Positions 37,415 through 47,031 are shown, numbered from the stretch's first letter. The stretch is DNA of 64,000 nt from Mycolicibacterium hassiacum DSM 44199 (GCF_900603025.1 NZ_LR026975.1:1550001-1614000); one strand, 5' to 3'. Notes: a model not told the origin generated them from the sequence alone. A program made the numbers and translations.

Positions 37415-40378
37415 GTGGCTACACCTGCGACGCAGCGACCCAAGCTGCCGAGCGTGGGACGCCTCGGGTTGGTCGAACCCACCGCGCAGGCCGATCTGGA
37501 CCGGTTGGGCTGGAACACCGAAGCCCATGTCGAGCTGCTCTGGTCGCTGTCGCGGGCGCCCGACGCCGATATCGCCCTGAAGGCAATGGTGCGGTTGGCC
37601 GAAGCCCTCGGCCCCGGCTGGCCCGAACTCGCCGAGGCGTTGATGGTCGACCGCAGCCTGCGCGGGCGGCTGTTCAGCCTGCTCGGCTCGTCGCTGGCGC
37701 TCGGAGATCATCTCATCGCCCATCCGGACCGCTGGCAGCTGCTGACCGGCAAGGTGCGGTTGCCGTCGGCCGACGAACTGCGCCGCGAGTTCGTCGATCT
37801 GGCCGCGCGCCAGCCCGATCCGGCCACCGCGCTGCTGCCGCTGCGGGCCGCCTACCGGGACCGGCTGCTGGTGCTGGCGGCACTGGACCTGGCACCCACG
37901 GTCGAGAACGAGCCGGTGCTGCCGTTCACCACCGTGGCGGAGCACCTGTCCGACCTCGCCGACGCCGCCCTGGCGGCCGCGCTGACCGTGGCGATCAACG
38001 CGGTGGCCCCGGACGACCCGCCCCCGCTGGCCGTCATCGCTATGGGCAAATGCGGTGCACGGGAGCTGAACTACGTCAGCGACGTCGACGTCATCTTCGT
38101 CACCGACAACGACGAGTCGGTCCTGCCCAAGGCCACCCGGGTGGCCGGGGAGATGATGCGGTTCTCCTCGGACACCTTCTTCGAACTCGACGCCGCCCTG
38201 CGCCCGGAGGGCAAGCGCGGTCAGCTGGTGCGCACCCTGGACTCGCACATCGCCTATTACCAGCGGTGGGCCAAGACGTGGGAGTTCCAGGCGTTGATGA
38301 AGGCCCGGCCGGCCGCCGGCGACCTGGAGCTGGGCCGGCGCTACGTCGAGGCGCTGATGCCGATGGTGTGGACCGCCTGCGAGCGGGAGGATTTCGTCGC
38401 CGAGGTGCAGGCGATGCGCCGCCGGGTGGAGAGCCTGGTGCCCGCCGACCGGCGGACCCGCGAAATCAAGCTGGGCACCGGCGGTTTGCGCGACGTCGAG
38501 TTCGCCGTGCAGTTGTTGCAGATGGTGCACGGCCGCCACGACGAGTCGCTGCGGGTGGCTTCGACCGTCGACGCGCTGGCCGCGCTGGGCGCCGGTGGCT
38601 ACATCGGCCGCGACGACGCCGCCAACCTGACCGCCTCCTACGAATTCCTGCGGCTGCTGGAACACCGGCTGCAGCTGCAGCGGCTGCGGCGCACCCACCT
38701 GTTGCCCGACGAGGACGACGAGGAGTCGTTGCGCTGGCTGGCTCGGGCGGCGCATGTGCGCCCGGACGGCACCCACGACGCGCTCGGGGTGCTGCGCGAG
38801 GAGCTGAAACGGCAGAACATGCGGGTATCCCGCCTGCACGCCAAGCTGTTCTATCAGCCGCTGCTGGAATCCATTGCCAGCTTTGGGATTTCCGAAGGCA
38901 TGTCGACGGAGGCCGCCGAGCGTCAGCTGGCGGCGCTGGGTTATGAGGGCCCGCAGAGCGCGTTGACGCATCTGTCGGCGCTGACCAGTCAGGGCACCCG
39001 CCGGGCCCGAGTGCAGCGGGTGCTGCTGCCCACCCTGCTGGACTGGTTGTCCGACACCCCCAACCCCGATGCCGGGCTGCTGGCCTACCGCCGGATCAGC
39101 GAGGCGCTGGCCGAACAGCGCTGGTACCTGTCGACGTTGCGGGACGAAGGGGCGGTCGCCAAACGGCTGATGCGGGTGCTGGGCACCTCGGCCTACATCC
39201 CGGACCTGCTGATGCGCGCGCCCGAGGTCATCCAGCTCTACGCCGACGGTCCCGCCGGGCCGAAGCTGTTGGAGGTCGAACCCGAGGGGGTGGCGCGGGC
39301 GCTGATCGCCTCGGCGGGCCGCTACGACGACCCGGAGCGCGCGATCGCGGCCGCCCGCACCCTGCGCCGGCGCGAACTCGCCCGGGTGGCGTCGGCGGAT
39401 CTGCTCGGCATGCTCGAGGTGACCGAGGTGTGCCGGGCGCTGACCTCGGTGTGGGTGGCGGTGCTGCAGGCGGCGCTGGACGTGGTGATCCGCGCCAAGA
39501 CCCCCGACGGCGGGGTGCCCGCCCGGCTCGCGGTGATCGGGATGGGCCGGCTCGGCGGCGGCGAACTCGGGTACGGCTCGGACGCGGACGTGATGTTCGT
39601 GTGCGAACCGGTCAACGGGGCCGAGGAATCGGTGGCCGTGCGCTGGGCCACCACGGTCGCCGAGCAGGTGCGGGCGCTGCTCGGGGCGCCGAGTTCGGAC
39701 CCGCCGCTGGAGGTGGACGCCAACCTGCGGCCGGAAGGCCGCAACGGGCCGCTGGTGCGCACCCTGGCGTCGTATCAGGCCTACTACGACCAGTGGGCCC
39801 AGCCCTGGGAGGTGCAGGCGCTGCTGCGGGCGCACCGGGTCGCGGGGGACCGGGACCTGGGGGAGCGGTTCCTGCTGATGGTCGACCCGATCCGCTACCC
39901 GGCGGGTGGGCTGTCGCCGGAGGCGACGCGCGAGATCAAACGGATCAAGGCGCGGGTCGACGCCGAGCGGCTGCCCCGCGGGGCCGACCCGAAGACCCAC
40001 ACCAAACTGGGCCGCGGCGGTCTCGCCGACATCGAGTGGACCGTGCAGTTGCTGCAGTTGCGGCACGCGCACAAGGTGCCGGCGCTGCGCAACACCTCGA
40101 CGCTGGAGACGCTCAACGCGATCGGGGCCGCCGAGCTGCTGCCCGAAAGCGATGTGGAACTGCTGCGGGAGGCCTGGCTCACGGCCACCCGGGCGCGCAA
40201 TGCGCTGGTGCTGGTCCGCGGCAAGCCCACCGATCAGCTGCCCGGCCCGGGGCGGCAGCTGAACGCGGTAGCGGTGGCCGCCGGCTGGCGCAACGACGAC
40301 GGCGGGGAGTTCCTGGACCACTACATGCGCGTCACCCGCCGGGCAAAAGCGGTGGTGAGAAAGGTTTTCGGTGAATAG
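37415..40378 (+). CDS. glnE: Glutamine synthetase adenylyltransferase/deadenylylase
   Basis: It adds AMP to or removes it from the regulatory tyrosine of GlnA1 according to nitrogen supply. The 987-residue protein has two nucleotidyltransferase domains: the N-terminal deadenylylase with [20 protein letters not shown] (about residues 209-228) and the C-terminal adenylylase with [20 protein letters not shown] (about 709-728). The linking helical regions contain [14 protein letters not shown] and [15 protein letters not shown]. Size agrees with M. tuberculosis GlnE. It stands between the two glutamine synthetase genes. Confidence 0.96.
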   Translation: MATPATQRPKLPSVGRLGLVEPTAQADLDRLGWNTEAHVELLWSLSRAPDADIALKAMVRLAEALGPGWPELAEALMVDRSLRGRLFSLLGSSLALGDHLIAHPDRWQLLTGKVRLPSADELRREFVDLAARQPDPATALLPLRAAYRDRLLVLAALDLAPTVENEPVLPFTTVAEHLSDLADAALAAALTVAINAVAPDDPPPLAVIAMGKCGARELNYVSDVDVIFVTDNDESVLPKATRVAGEMMRFSSDTFFELDAALRPEGKRGQLVRTLDSHIAYYQRWAKTWEFQALMKARPAAGDLELGRRYVEALMPMVWTACEREDFVAEVQAMRRRVESLVPADRRTREIKLGTGGLRDVEFAVQLLQMVHGRHDESLRVASTVDALAALGAGGYIGRDDAANLTASYEFLRLLEHRLQLQRLRRTHLLPDEDDEESLRWLARAAHVRPDGTHDALGVLREELKRQNMRVSRLHAKLFYQPLLESIASFGISEGMSTEAAERQLAALGYEGPQSALTHLSALTSQGTRRARVQRVLLPTLLDWLSDTPNPDAGLLAYRRISEALAEQRWYLSTLRDEGAVAKRLMRVLGTSAYIPDLLMRAPEVIQLYADGPAGPKLLEVEPEGVARALIASAGRYDDPERAIAAARTLRRRELARVASADLLGMLEVTEVCRALTSVWVAVLQAALDVVIRAKTPDGGVPARLAVIGMGRLGGGELGYGSDADVMFVCEPVNGAEESVAVRWATTVAEQVRALLGAPSSDPPLEVDANLRPEGRNGPLVRTLASYQAYYDQWAQPWEVQALLRAHRVAGDRDLGERFLLMVDPIRYPAGGLSPEATREIKRIKARVDAERLPRGADPKTHTKLGRGGLADIEWTVQLLQLRHAHKVPALRNTSTLETLNAIGAAELLPESDVELLREAWLTATRARNALVLVRGKPTDQLPGPGRQLNAVAVAAGWRNDDGGEFLDHYMRVTRRAKAVVRKVFGE

Positions 40379-40447
40379 CGGAGCACTGCGCGGCAGGCCC
40401 GGTAGTCGGCGCTTCGCGCATTCTGACCAGGTGCGGGGGAGTGTCCG

Positions 40448-41083
40448 GTGAGCACGGAGTTCCCCTATGAGGTGATCAGCGAGGCGCAGTTCGAGCAGCA
40501 TCGCGCCCGGTACGAGCCGCTGACCGTGGCGATGCGCCGGCTGATCGACGCGGCGCTGGTCACCGACGCCGACGAGGCCACCGTCCGGGCGGCGCGCGAC
40601 AAGATCGAGCAGGCCGCCCGGCTGCTCGAACGCCACCGGCGAAGCACCCCGATACCGGCGATCCACGAGGACTCCGGCCGTCCCGTGGTGTGGACCAACC
40701 CCGTGGTGGGGCTGCGCAACCCGATCTCGCCGCCGGTCGTCATCGAGTACGACGGCGATGGCCGGTGCTACGCCGACTTCACGCTCGGCGACGCCTACCA
40801 GGGCCCACCCGGCTGGGTGCACGGCGGCATCTGCGCGCTGGTGCTCGACCACATCCTCGGTGAGGCCGCGACCGCGGGGCTCACCCAGCCCAAGTTCACC
40901 GGCACCATCTCGCTGCGCTACCTGCGCGGCACCCCGCTCGGCCGGCTGCGCGCGGAGGCGTGGGTGGAACGTGTCGAGGGTGTGAAGACATTCGCGCGCG
41001 GGCAGATCAGCGACGCCGACGGCGTCACCGTCGAGGCCGAGGGCGTGTTCATCATGCCGGCGTGGGCGCGGGACGCCGGATGA
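40448..41083 (+). CDS. Hotdog-fold thioesterase family protein
   Basis: The 211-residue protein has a C-terminal 4HBT/PaaI-type hotdog domain (from about residue 95) with the active-site helix GPPGWVHGGICALVLDHILGE, followed by the strand FTGTISLRYLRGTPLG. The N-terminal 90 residues are mostly helical (DEATVRAARDKIEQAARLLE) and specific to actinobacterial members. It should hydrolyse an acyl-CoA; the substrate is unknown. GTG 40448 follows a GGGGGAG site. The next gene overlaps the stop by 4 bp, so an acyl-CoA function paired with an F420-type oxidoreductase is suggested by context. Confidence 0.82.
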   Translation: MSTEFPYEVISEAQFEQHRARYEPLTVAMRRLIDAALVTDADEATVRAARDKIEQAARLLERHRRSTPIPAIHEDSGRPVVWTNPVVGLRNPISPPVVIEYDGDGRCYADFTLGDAYQGPPGWVHGGICALVLDHILGEAATAGLTQPKFTGTISLRYLRGTPLGRLRAEAWVERVEGVKTFARGQISDADGVTVEAEGVFIMPAWARDAG

Positions 41084-41940
41084 GGTTCTACGTCAGCCTG
41101 GCCTTCCTCGACACCGCCGAGGTCAGCGAAATAGCCAGGGCCGCAGACGAACTCGGATACGACGGGCTGGGCATCCCCGATCACGTGGTCAACCTGGAGA
41201 AGCTGAAGACCCCGTATCCGTACACCAAGGACGGGCGGCGCCGCTGGGAGCCGTTCACCCACTGGCCCGATCCGTGGGTGTTGATCGGGGCGCTGGCCAT
41301 GGTGACGTCGCGGGTGCGTTTCGTCACCACGGTCTACCTGCCCGCGATGCGTGACCCGTACTCGGGGGCCAAGGCGATCGGCACCGCGGCGTTCCTGGCC
41401 GGTGGGCGACTCGAACTCGGCATCGGGGTGGGCTGGTGCGCCGAGGAGTTCGAGTTGCTCGGCCAACCGTTCCGGCAGCGTGGCAAGCGCACCGACGAGA
41501 TGCTCGCGTTGATGAAGGAACTGTGGAAGCCGGGTTGGACCGAGTTCTCCGGCGAGTTCTTTCGGACGCCGCGACTGGAGATGGAGCCCAGCCCGCCGCC
41601 GATTCCGGTGTATGTCGGCGGGCTGAGCGATGTCGCGTTGCGGCGCGCCGCTCGCCACGACGGCTGGATCGGGGATCTGATCAGCACCGACCGGGCGCTG
41701 GAGCGGGTGGCGCGGCTGCGTCAGTTGCGGGCTGAAATGGGTTTGTCCATGGACGATTTCACTGTTCTGACCCCGCTGACCGATGCGTTCACCCGCGAGC
41801 ATTACGAGCGCGCCGAGGCCGGCGGGATCACCGGCGTCGTCACCATGCCGTGGATGTTCTACAGCGGCCCGAACGCCGGCCTCGCCGAGAAGATCGACGG
41901 GATGAAGCGGTTCCGCAAGGATCTCGCGCTGGACCGCTGA
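41080..41940 (+). CDS. LLM-class (F420-dependent type) oxidoreductase
   Basis: The 286-residue protein has the bacterial luciferase-like TIM barrel: N-terminus RFYVSLAFLDTAEVSEIARA, then VTSRVRFVTTVYLPAMRDPY and the cofactor-binding GRLELGIGVGWCAEEFELLG, then PIPVYVGGLSDVALRRAARH. In mycobacteria most of these use coenzyme F420, but FMN use cannot be ruled out from sequence. The substrate is unknown. ATG 41080 overlaps the thioesterase stop (ATGA), so the two genes form an operon. The stop lies in a hairpin shared with doxX. Confidence 0.87.
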   Translation: MRFYVSLAFLDTAEVSEIARAADELGYDGLGIPDHVVNLEKLKTPYPYTKDGRRRWEPFTHWPDPWVLIGALAMVTSRVRFVTTVYLPAMRDPYSGAKAIGTAAFLAGGRLELGIGVGWCAEEFELLGQPFRQRGKRTDEMLALMKELWKPGWTEFSGEFFRTPRLEMEPSPPPIPVYVGGLSDVALRRAARHDGWIGDLISTDRALERVARLRQLRAEMGLSMDDFTVLTPLTDAFTREHYERAEAGGITGVVTMPWMFYSGPNAGLAEKIDGMKRFRKDLALDR

Positions 41941-41955
41941 GCCCCGCGGGCTCAG
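41937..41955. terminator. Bidirectional hairpin overlapping two stop codons
   Basis: CTGAGCCC (41937-41944) and GGGCTCAG (41948-41955) form a perfect 8-bp stem with a 3-nt loop. It contains the TGA of the oxidoreductase gene and, on the other strand, the TGA of the DoxX gene. Confidence 0.55.
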
Positions 41956-42377
41956 TCGGCTCCGCGGCGCCGCCTGTCGATCGACAACGCCCCGGCGCCC
42001 AGGCCGGCGAGCGCGAGGAAGCCGAAGCAGTACAACAGCACGACCTCGCCGCCGTTCTGCATGGGCCAGAAACTATTGGCCGGACCTTCCAACGGCGGCC
42101 AGTGCTTCCAGAAGTAGGCCACCGCCATCTGGCCGGAGGCGACGAAAGCCGCTATCCGCGTGAACAATCCGAGTGCGATCAGCACGCCGGTGACCAGTTC
42201 GACCAGGCCGGCCCACCACAGCGGCCAGGAGAACGTCTCGATCGGTATCGGTGCGGCGACCGGAATCCCGAACAGCTTCTGGGAACCGTGCAGCGCGAAC
42301 AGCACTCCGGCAATGATCCGGAAGAAGCCCAACAGCAGCGAGGAGAACCCGGACAGGCGCGTCTCGAACGTCGTCAT
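41952..42377 (-). CDS. DoxX family membrane protein
   Basis: The 141-residue protein has four hydrophobic helices (LLLGFFRIIAGVLFALHGSQ; WWAGLVELVTGVLIALGLF; AAFVASGQMAVAYFWKHW; VVLLYCFGFLALAGLGAGAL) and the DoxX signature HGSQKLFG. Related proteins act in membrane redox complexes that counter oxidative stress. ATG 42377 is supported by the leaderless promoter. It is a single gene, convergent with the thioesterase/oxidoreductase pair and in the same direction as glnA1, from which a strong hairpin separates it. Confidence 0.88.
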   Translation of the reverse strand: MTTFETRLSGFSSLLLGFFRIIAGVLFALHGSQKLFGIPVAAPIPIETFSWPLWWAGLVELVTGVLIALGLFTRIAAFVASGQMAVAYFWKHWPPLEGPANSFWPMQNGGEVVLLYCFGFLALAGLGAGALSIDRRRRGAD

Positions 42378-42385
42378 ACGGTCAA

Positions 42386-42391
42386 ACCCTA
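42386..42391 (-). promoter_or_regulatory. -10 element for leaderless doxX transcript
   Basis: The minus strand reads TAGGGT, then 8 nt, then the ATG at 42377. Confidence 0.5.
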
Positions 42392-42403
42392 GCCGGGAAA
42401 GCA

Positions 42404-42438
42404 CTCTGGCCGGGCGATTTCCGATCGCCCGGCCAGAG
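42404..42438. terminator. Strong hairpin terminator after glnA1
   Basis: CTCTGGCCGGGCGAT (42404-42418) and its exact complement (42424-42438) form a 15-bp perfect stem with a 5-nt TTCCG loop, 29 bp beyond the glnA1 stop. No T-tract follows. Confidence 0.8.
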
Positions 42439-42466
42439 GCCCTGAGGCACTTACCCGTTGCCCGAC

Positions 42467-43903
42467 CTAGACGTCGAAGTACAGCGCCACCTCGTACGGA
42501 TGCGGACGCAGCTGGATCGGCAGGATCTCGTTCTCCCGCTTGTAGGAGATCCAGGTCTCGATCAGGTCCTCGGTGAACACGCCACCCTCGGTCAGGTAGT
42601 CGTGGTCCTTCTCGAGGTTGTCGATCACCTCAGCCAGCGAGGTGGGCGCCTGCGGGATGCTGGCGGCCTCATCCGGCGGCAGCTCGTAGAGGTCCTTGTC
42701 GACCGGCGCCAGCGGTTCGATCTTCTTCTTGATCCCGTCGATGCCGGCCATCAGCATCGCGGCGAACGCCAGGTACGGGTTGCCGGAGCTGTCCGGGCAG
42801 CGGAACTCGAGGCGCTTGGCCTTCGGGTTGTTGCCGGTGATCGGGATGCGCACGCAGGCCGACCGGTTGCGCTGGCTGTACACCAGGTTGATCGGCGCCT
42901 CGTAGCCCGGCACCAGGCGCTTGTAGGAGTTCACCGTCGGGTTGGTGAACGCCAGCAGGCTCGGCGCGTGGTGCAGGATGCCGCCGATGTAGTGCCGCGC
43001 GGTGTCGGACAGGCCGGCGTAGCCCGACTCGTCGTGGAACAGCGGCTGGCCGTCCTTCCACAGCGACTGGTGGGTGTGCATACCCGAACCGTTGTCGCCG
43101 AACAGCGGCTTCGGCATGAAGGTGACGGTCTTGCCGTACTGCCACGCGGTGTTCTTGACGATGTACTTGAACAGCAGCACATCGTCGGCGGCGTGCAGCA
43201 GCGTGTTGAACTTGTAGTTGATCTCGGCCTGACCGGCGGTGCCCACCTCGTGGTGGCCACGCTCCAGCACGAAGCCGGCGTTGATCAGGTTCGTGCACAT
43301 CTTGTCGCGCAGGTCGACGTAGTGGTCGTACGGCGCGACGGGGAAGTAGCCGCCCTTCGGGCGCACCTTGTAGCCGCGGTTGGGGCTGCCGTCGGCCTCC
43401 ACCGGCTCACCGGTGTTCCACCAGCCGGACTCGGAGTCGATCTCGTAGAACGTGCCGTTCATCTTCGAGTCGAAGGTGACCGAGTCGAAGATGTAGAACT
43501 CGGCCTCGGCGCCGAAGTAGGCGGTGTCGGCGATCCCGGTGCTCTTGAGGTAGTTCTCCGCCTTGCGGGCGACGTTGCGCGGATCGCGCGAGTACGGTTC
43601 GCGCGTGAACGGATCGTGCACGAAGAAGTTCATGTTCAACGTCTTCGCGCTGCGGAACGGATCGATCCGCGCGGTCTCCGGGTCCGGCAGCAGCATCATG
43701 TCGGACTCGTGGATCGACTGGAACCCACGCACCGACGATCCGTCGAACGCCAGGCCGTCTTCGAAGACGTCCTCCGTGAACGCGGATGCCGGAACCGAGA
43801 AGTGCTGGACGACGCCGGGCAGATCGCAGAACCGGATGTCGACGTATTCGACATCCTCGTCCTTGATCAACTTGAGAATGTCGTCGGCGGTCTTTTCTGC
43901 CAC
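42467..43903 (-). CDS. glnA1: Glutamine synthetase type I, GlnA1
   Basis: This is the main ammonium-assimilating enzyme. The 478-residue protein equals the M. tuberculosis form in length, beginning (V)[20 protein letters not shown]. Substrate and metal sites are seen in [11 protein letters not shown], the stretch around [30 protein letters not shown] and [20 protein letters not shown]. The adenylylation tyrosine is Tyr406 in [12 protein letters not shown], the target of GlnE. GTG 43903 has a strong AAGGAG site. A GlnR-like box lies 50-87 bp upstream, and a 15-bp hairpin ends the transcript. Confidence 0.97.
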   Translation of the reverse strand: MAEKTADDILKLIKDEDVEYVDIRFCDLPGVVQHFSVPASAFTEDVFEDGLAFDGSSVRGFQSIHESDMMLLPDPETARIDPFRSAKTLNMNFFVHDPFTREPYSRDPRNVARKAENYLKSTGIADTAYFGAEAEFYIFDSVTFDSKMNGTFYEIDSESGWWNTGEPVEADGSPNRGYKVRPKGGYFPVAPYDHYVDLRDKMCTNLINAGFVLERGHHEVGTAGQAEINYKFNTLLHAADDVLLFKYIVKNTAWQYGKTVTFMPKPLFGDNGSGMHTHQSLWKDGQPLFHDESGYAGLSDTARHYIGGILHHAPSLLAFTNPTVNSYKRLVPGYEAPINLVYSQRNRSACVRIPITGNNPKAKRLEFRCPDSSGNPYLAFAAMLMAGIDGIKKKIEPLAPVDKDLYELPPDEAASIPQAPTSLAEVIDNLEKDHDYLTEGGVFTEDLIETWISYKRENEILPIQLRPHPYEVALYFDV

Positions 43904-43952
43904 TGATACTCCTTATGTCTGTTGACCCGCGCGTAGACGCTAAGGACACGAT

Positions 43953-43990
43953 GTTGCGCGGTCATCAACCGCATGTTGCGCCGACGTTAC
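43953..43990 (-). promoter_or_regulatory. GlnR-like binding box upstream of glnA1
   Basis: On the minus strand the order is GTAAC-N6-GCAAC-N6-TTGAT-N6-GCAAC, four 5-mers at an exact 11-bp period. This is the layout of actinobacterial GlnR boxes (GTNAC-N6-GAAAC repeated); the third 5-mer is the weakest match. It also shows as a direct repeat ATGTTGCGC at a 22-bp distance on the plus strand. It would allow nitrogen control of glnA1. Confidence 0.6.
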
Positions 43991-44031
43991 GCATCTCGGT
44001 GCCAGCGGTCGGTGGCCTCTCGGTGTCGGCC

Positions 44032-44037
44032 TATCCT
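44032..44037 (+). promoter_or_regulatory. -10 element for leaderless RDD-protein transcript
   Basis: TATCCT is followed by 6 nt and then ATG 44044. Confidence 0.55.
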
Positions 44038-44043
44038 GACAGT

Positions 44044-44538
44044 ATGGCCCGATTCGACGGTTCCCGATTGGGATCCTGGCTGTCCGGCCCCGAATCGGGC
44101 CGCACCGAGGAATCCAACTATTTCCCCGGAAAACAACTCGGCCTGCCGGAGAGCGGGCCGGGGTCGATCGCACGCTTCGGTCGCCGCATCGGCGCCCTGC
44201 TCATCGACTGGTTCATCGCGGTGGGACTGACCGGCTTCGCGGTCCCGCTCGGGCTGATGACCCACGAACAGTGGCAGTACTCGCTGGATGCCCGGCTGAT
44301 CACGCTGGGGATCTGGGTGCTGCTCGGCACGCTGTCGGTCCGCCTGTTCGGCTTCACCCCGGGCCAGCTGGCCTTCGGCCTGCGGGTGGCCTCGGTCGAT
44401 CAACGGGAACACGTCGGGCTCGGCCGGGCGCTGGTCCGCATGTTGCTCATCGTGCCGGTCATCCCAGCGCTGTTCACCGACCGCGACTTCCGTGGGTACC
44501 AGGACCGGTTCACCAACACCGCGGTCGTGCGCCGCTGA
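44044..44538 (+). CDS. RDD family membrane protein (Rv2219A-like)
   Basis: The 164-residue protein begins MARFDGSRLGSWLSGPESGR, with a soluble N-terminal part of about 45 residues. The RDD domain follows: IARFGRRIGALLIDWFIAVG (Arg and the Asp of RDD), a second helix LITLGIWVLLGTLSVRLFGF and GLGRALVRMLLIVPVIPALF, then the usual ending YQDRFTNTAVVRR. The function is unknown; some RDD proteins transport ions. It is divergent from glnA1. ATG 44044 is chosen because it fits the promoter; the open frame extends further upstream. Confidence 0.85.
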   Translation: MARFDGSRLGSWLSGPESGRTEESNYFPGKQLGLPESGPGSIARFGRRIGALLIDWFIAVGLTGFAVPLGLMTHEQWQYSLDARLITLGIWVLLGTLSVRLFGFTPGQLAFGLRVASVDQREHVGLGRALVRMLLIVPVIPALFTDRDFRGYQDRFTNTAVVRR

Positions 44539-44585
44539 CCGGGGCGCGACGGGCCACCCCGGCGACCGTCCGACACGCGCGAATA

Positions 44586-44621
44586 CGGGTTACTCCCGCG
44601 GCCGAGCGCGGGAGTAACCCG
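44586..44621. terminator. Bidirectional hairpin between convergent genes
   Basis: CGGGTTACTCCCGCG (44586-44600) pairs perfectly with 44607-44621 around a 6-nt loop. It lies between the ends of the RDD gene and the DUF4191 gene and can serve both. Confidence 0.8.
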
Positions 44622-44628
44622 GAAGGAA

Positions 44629-45384
44629 TCAGCGCCGCCGCACGGTGCGCTGCACGCCACGCATCTTGGCCTGGGCGGGCAGCGGACCCTTGGGCATCGC
44701 GGCCGCCGGGCCCAGCTTGGCGCTCAGCGCCGCCAGCCGGGACTCCAGCGCGTCCATCTGCTTGACCGAGATGTTGGCCGGCAGCCGGTTGAGGTGACGC
44801 TCCAGCTTGGCCAGCGGCACCTCGCCCTCGCCGTTGCCGACGATGATGTCGTAGATCGGCACGTCGCCGACCAGGCGGGCGGTGCGCTTCTTCTCCTGGG
44901 CCAGCAGCGGACGCACCCGCGACGGAGCGCCCTCGCCGACCAGGATCACCCCGGGCCGGCCGATCACCCGGTGCACCGCGTCCAGATGGCCGGTGGCGGC
45001 CACCCCGGGGGTCAGGCGCCACTTGCCGCGCATGTTCTCCAGCGCCCAGGCGGCCGCACCGGTCTGGCCCTCGGCCTTCGCGAACACCGCCTTCTGCGCC
45101 CGCCGGCCGAAGACGATGAACGCCACCAGCGCGCCCAGCACCACGCCCAGCGGGATCATCAGGAACCGTGCCAGCCCGTCGGCCCACCAGCCGAGCGCCA
45201 CCGAGCCGGCCACGACCAGCACGAACGCGGTGATCATGTACGGCAGTAGGCGCTTATCTTCCCGGCGCTGGATCTGGAACGCCTGCCAGAGTTGGCTGCG
45301 GCGCTGCTTGGCCGCAACCTTGCGCGCCGCCTTCGCCTCAGCCTTGGCGGCCTTGAGAGCTTCGGGATTGCGAGACTTCGCCAT
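44629..45384 (-). CDS. DUF4191 family membrane protein (Rv2219-like)
   Basis: The 251-residue protein begins with a basic, helical stretch (MAKSRNPEALKAAKAEAKAA), then has two membrane helices (MITAFVLVVAGSVALGWW and FLMIPLGVVLGALVAFIVF). A soluble C-terminal domain follows with DAVHRVIGRPGVILVGEGAP and YDIIVGNGEGEVPLAKLERH, ending in a basic tail. It is conserved across mycobacteria next to lipA; no function is known to me. It lies 4 bp behind the lipA stop but also has its own leaderless-type promoter. Confidence 0.85.
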   Translation of the reverse strand: MAKSRNPEALKAAKAEAKAARKVAAKQRRSQLWQAFQIQRREDKRLLPYMITAFVLVVAGSVALGWWADGLARFLMIPLGVVLGALVAFIVFGRRAQKAVFAKAEGQTGAAAWALENMRGKWRLTPGVAATGHLDAVHRVIGRPGVILVGEGAPSRVRPLLAQEKKRTARLVGDVPIYDIIVGNGEGEVPLAKLERHLNRLPANISVKQMDALESRLAALSAKLGPAAAMPKGPLPAQAKMRGVQRTVRRR

Positions 45385-45388
45385 CTGC

Positions 45389-46321
45389 TCAGGATACGGC
45401 CGGCCGCGAAGCGACCGTTTGGGCGTATAGCCGTCCGGCCCGGTACGACGACCGCACCAGCGGGCCCGACAGCACCCCGGAGAAGCCCAGTTCCCGCGCG
45501 AACCGCTCGTGGTCGGCGAACTCCTCGGGAGTCACCCACCGCTCGACCGGATGGTGGCGCAGCGACGGGCGCAGGTACTGGGTGATGGTCACGATGTCGC
45601 AGCCCGCGTCGTGCAGATCCGCCAGGGCGGCGCGCACCTCCTCGGGGGTCTCGCCCAGGCCCAGGATCAGGTTCGACTTGGTCACCAGGCCGAAGTCGCG
45701 GGCCGCGGTCAGCACCGCCAGGCTGCGCTCGTAGCGGAACGCCGGCCGGATCCGCTTGAAGATCCGCGGCACCGTTTCGACGTTGTGCGCCAAGACTTCC
45801 GGTCGCGCCTCGAACACCAGCTGCAGCAGCTGCCGATCGCCGTTGAAGTCCGGGATCAGCACTTCCACCCCGGTGTCCGGATTGAGCCGTTTGATCGCGC
45901 GCACGGTCTCGGCGTACAACCACGCCCCACCGTCGGGCAGATCGTCGCGGGCCACCCCGGTGACCGTCGCGTAGCGCAACCCCATCGCGGCCACGCTCTC
46001 GGCGACCCGGCGCGGCTCGTCACGGTCCAGCGCGGCGGGTTTGCCGGTGTCGATCTGGCAGAAGTCACACCGGCGGGTGCACTGGTCGCCGCCGATCAGG
46101 AAGGTGGCCTCGCGGTCCTCCCAGCATTCGAAGATGTTCGGGCAGCCGGCCTCCTCGCACACCGTGTGCAGTCCCTCGCGGCGCACCAACTCCTTGAGCT
46201 CGCGGTACTCCGGGCCCATCCGGGCGCGGGTCTTGATCCACGGCGGCTTGCGTTCGATGGGGGTCTGCGCGTTACGGACCTCCAACCGCAACAGCCGACG
46301 ACCCTCGGGCTTGACGGTCAC
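45389..46321 (-). CDS. lipA: Lipoyl synthase
   Basis: This radical-SAM enzyme inserts two sulfur atoms into octanoylated proteins to give lipoyl groups. The 310-residue protein has the auxiliary cluster motif C-x4-C-x5-C ([12 protein letters not shown], about residues 55-66) and the SAM cluster motif CTRRCDFC (about 81-88). The C-terminal RSSY ([10 protein letters not shown]) has the serine that contacts the auxiliary cluster. GTG 46321 is preceded by its own leaderless promoter. It is next to lipB, and the product DlaT is the main client. Confidence 0.96.
   Translation of the reverse strand: MTVKPEGRRLLRLEVRNAQTPIERKPPWIKTRARMGPEYRELKELVRREGLHTVCEEAGCPNIFECWEDREATFLIGGDQCTRRCDFCQIDTGKPAALDRDEPRRVAESVAAMGLRYATVTGVARDDLPDGGAWLYAETVRAIKRLNPDTGVEVLIPDFNGDRQLLQLVFEARPEVLAHNVETVPRIFKRIRPAFRYERSLAVLTAARDFGLVTKSNLILGLGETPEEVRAALADLHDAGCDIVTITQYLRPSLRHHPVERWVTPEEFADHERFARELGFSGVLSGPLVRSSYRAGRLYAQTVASRPAVS
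45391..45396 (-). promoter_or_regulatory. -10 element for the DUF4191 gene
   Basis: The minus strand reads TATCCT, 6 nt before ATG 45384. It overlaps the last base of the lipA stop codon. The identical hexamer and spacing precede the RDD gene on the other side of the shared hairpin. Confidence 0.5.
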
Positions 46322-46328
46322 TGTGTCG

Positions 46329-46334
46329 AGCCTA
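46329..46334 (-). promoter_or_regulatory. -10 element for leaderless lipA transcript
   Basis: The minus strand reads TAGGCT, 7 nt before GTG 46321, so lipA can be expressed apart from lipB. Confidence 0.5.
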
Positions 46335-46346
46335 CTACCGGTACCG

Positions 46347-47018
46347 TCACCGGGCGCTGACCATCAACCGCCCGTCCAGCGCGTCGGACACCGCCGCGAC
46401 GACCGGCTCGATCACCTCGTCGACGCCGACCCGGCGGCCGAGTTCGGCGGTCAGCGACGTCACCCCGGCATCGGAGATACCGCACGGCACGATCGCCGAG
46501 AACGCCGACAGGTCGCAGTCGCAGTTCAGCGCGAACCCGTGCATCGTCACGCCCCGCGACACCCGGATGCCGATCGCGGCGAGTTTGCGCGCCGGCCGTT
46601 CGTCGTCGGCGGGCAGCCACACCCCGGACCGGCCCTTTACCCGCCCGGCCCGCAGACCGAACCCGTCGGCCACTGCGATCAGCGATTCCTCAAGGCGCCG
46701 AACGAAATTCACGACATCAACGGGCTCGGCCAGGCCGATGATCGGATAGCCCACCAGCTGACCGGGCCCATGCCAGGTGATCTTGCCGCCGCGGTCGGTC
46801 TCGATGACCGGCGTGCCGTCGACCGGGCGCTCCTCGGGGGCGGTGCGCTTACCCGCGGTGTAGACCGGCGGGTGCTCGAGCAGCAGCAGCGTGTCCGGGC
46901 CGCCCGCGACGCGGGCGTCGAGCAGCTCGCGCTGCAACCGCCAGGCCCGCTCGTAGTCCACGGTGCCGAGCCGGCGCACGTCGATCGGGGTGGTCGCGGA
47001 CCGGATCGATCTCGTCAC
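46347..47018 (-). CDS. lipB: Octanoyl-[ACP]:protein N-octanoyltransferase
   Basis: It transfers octanoate from ACP to lipoyl-domain lysines, the step before LipA. The 223-residue protein has the conserved [19 protein letters not shown], the catalytic Lys145 in [20 protein letters not shown] and Cys179 in [13 protein letters not shown], corresponding to Lys142 and Cys176 of the M. tuberculosis enzyme. GTG 47018 is supported by promoter spacing. It lies 10 bp behind the epimerase gene and 25 bp ahead of lipA. Confidence 0.96.
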   Translation of the reverse strand: MTRSIRSATTPIDVRRLGTVDYERAWRLQRELLDARVAGGPDTLLLLEHPPVYTAGKRTAPEERPVDGTPVIETDRGGKITWHGPGQLVGYPIIGLAEPVDVVNFVRRLEESLIAVADGFGLRAGRVKGRSGVWLPADDERPARKLAAIGIRVSRGVTMHGFALNCDCDLSAFSAIVPCGISDAGVTSLTAELGRRVGVDEVIEPVVAAVSDALDGRLMVSAR

Positions 47019-47025
47019 GGTCCCG

Positions 47026-47031
47026 ACGCTA
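47026..47031 (-). promoter_or_regulatory. -10 element for leaderless lipB transcript
   Basis: The minus strand reads TAGCGT, 7 nt before GTG 47018; it overlaps the end of the epimerase gene. Confidence 0.5.

Noticed and set aside
37286..40852. Open frame of 1188 codons on the minus strand across glnE
   Set aside because: It is antisense to glnE, a clear conserved gene, and has no recognisable protein features.
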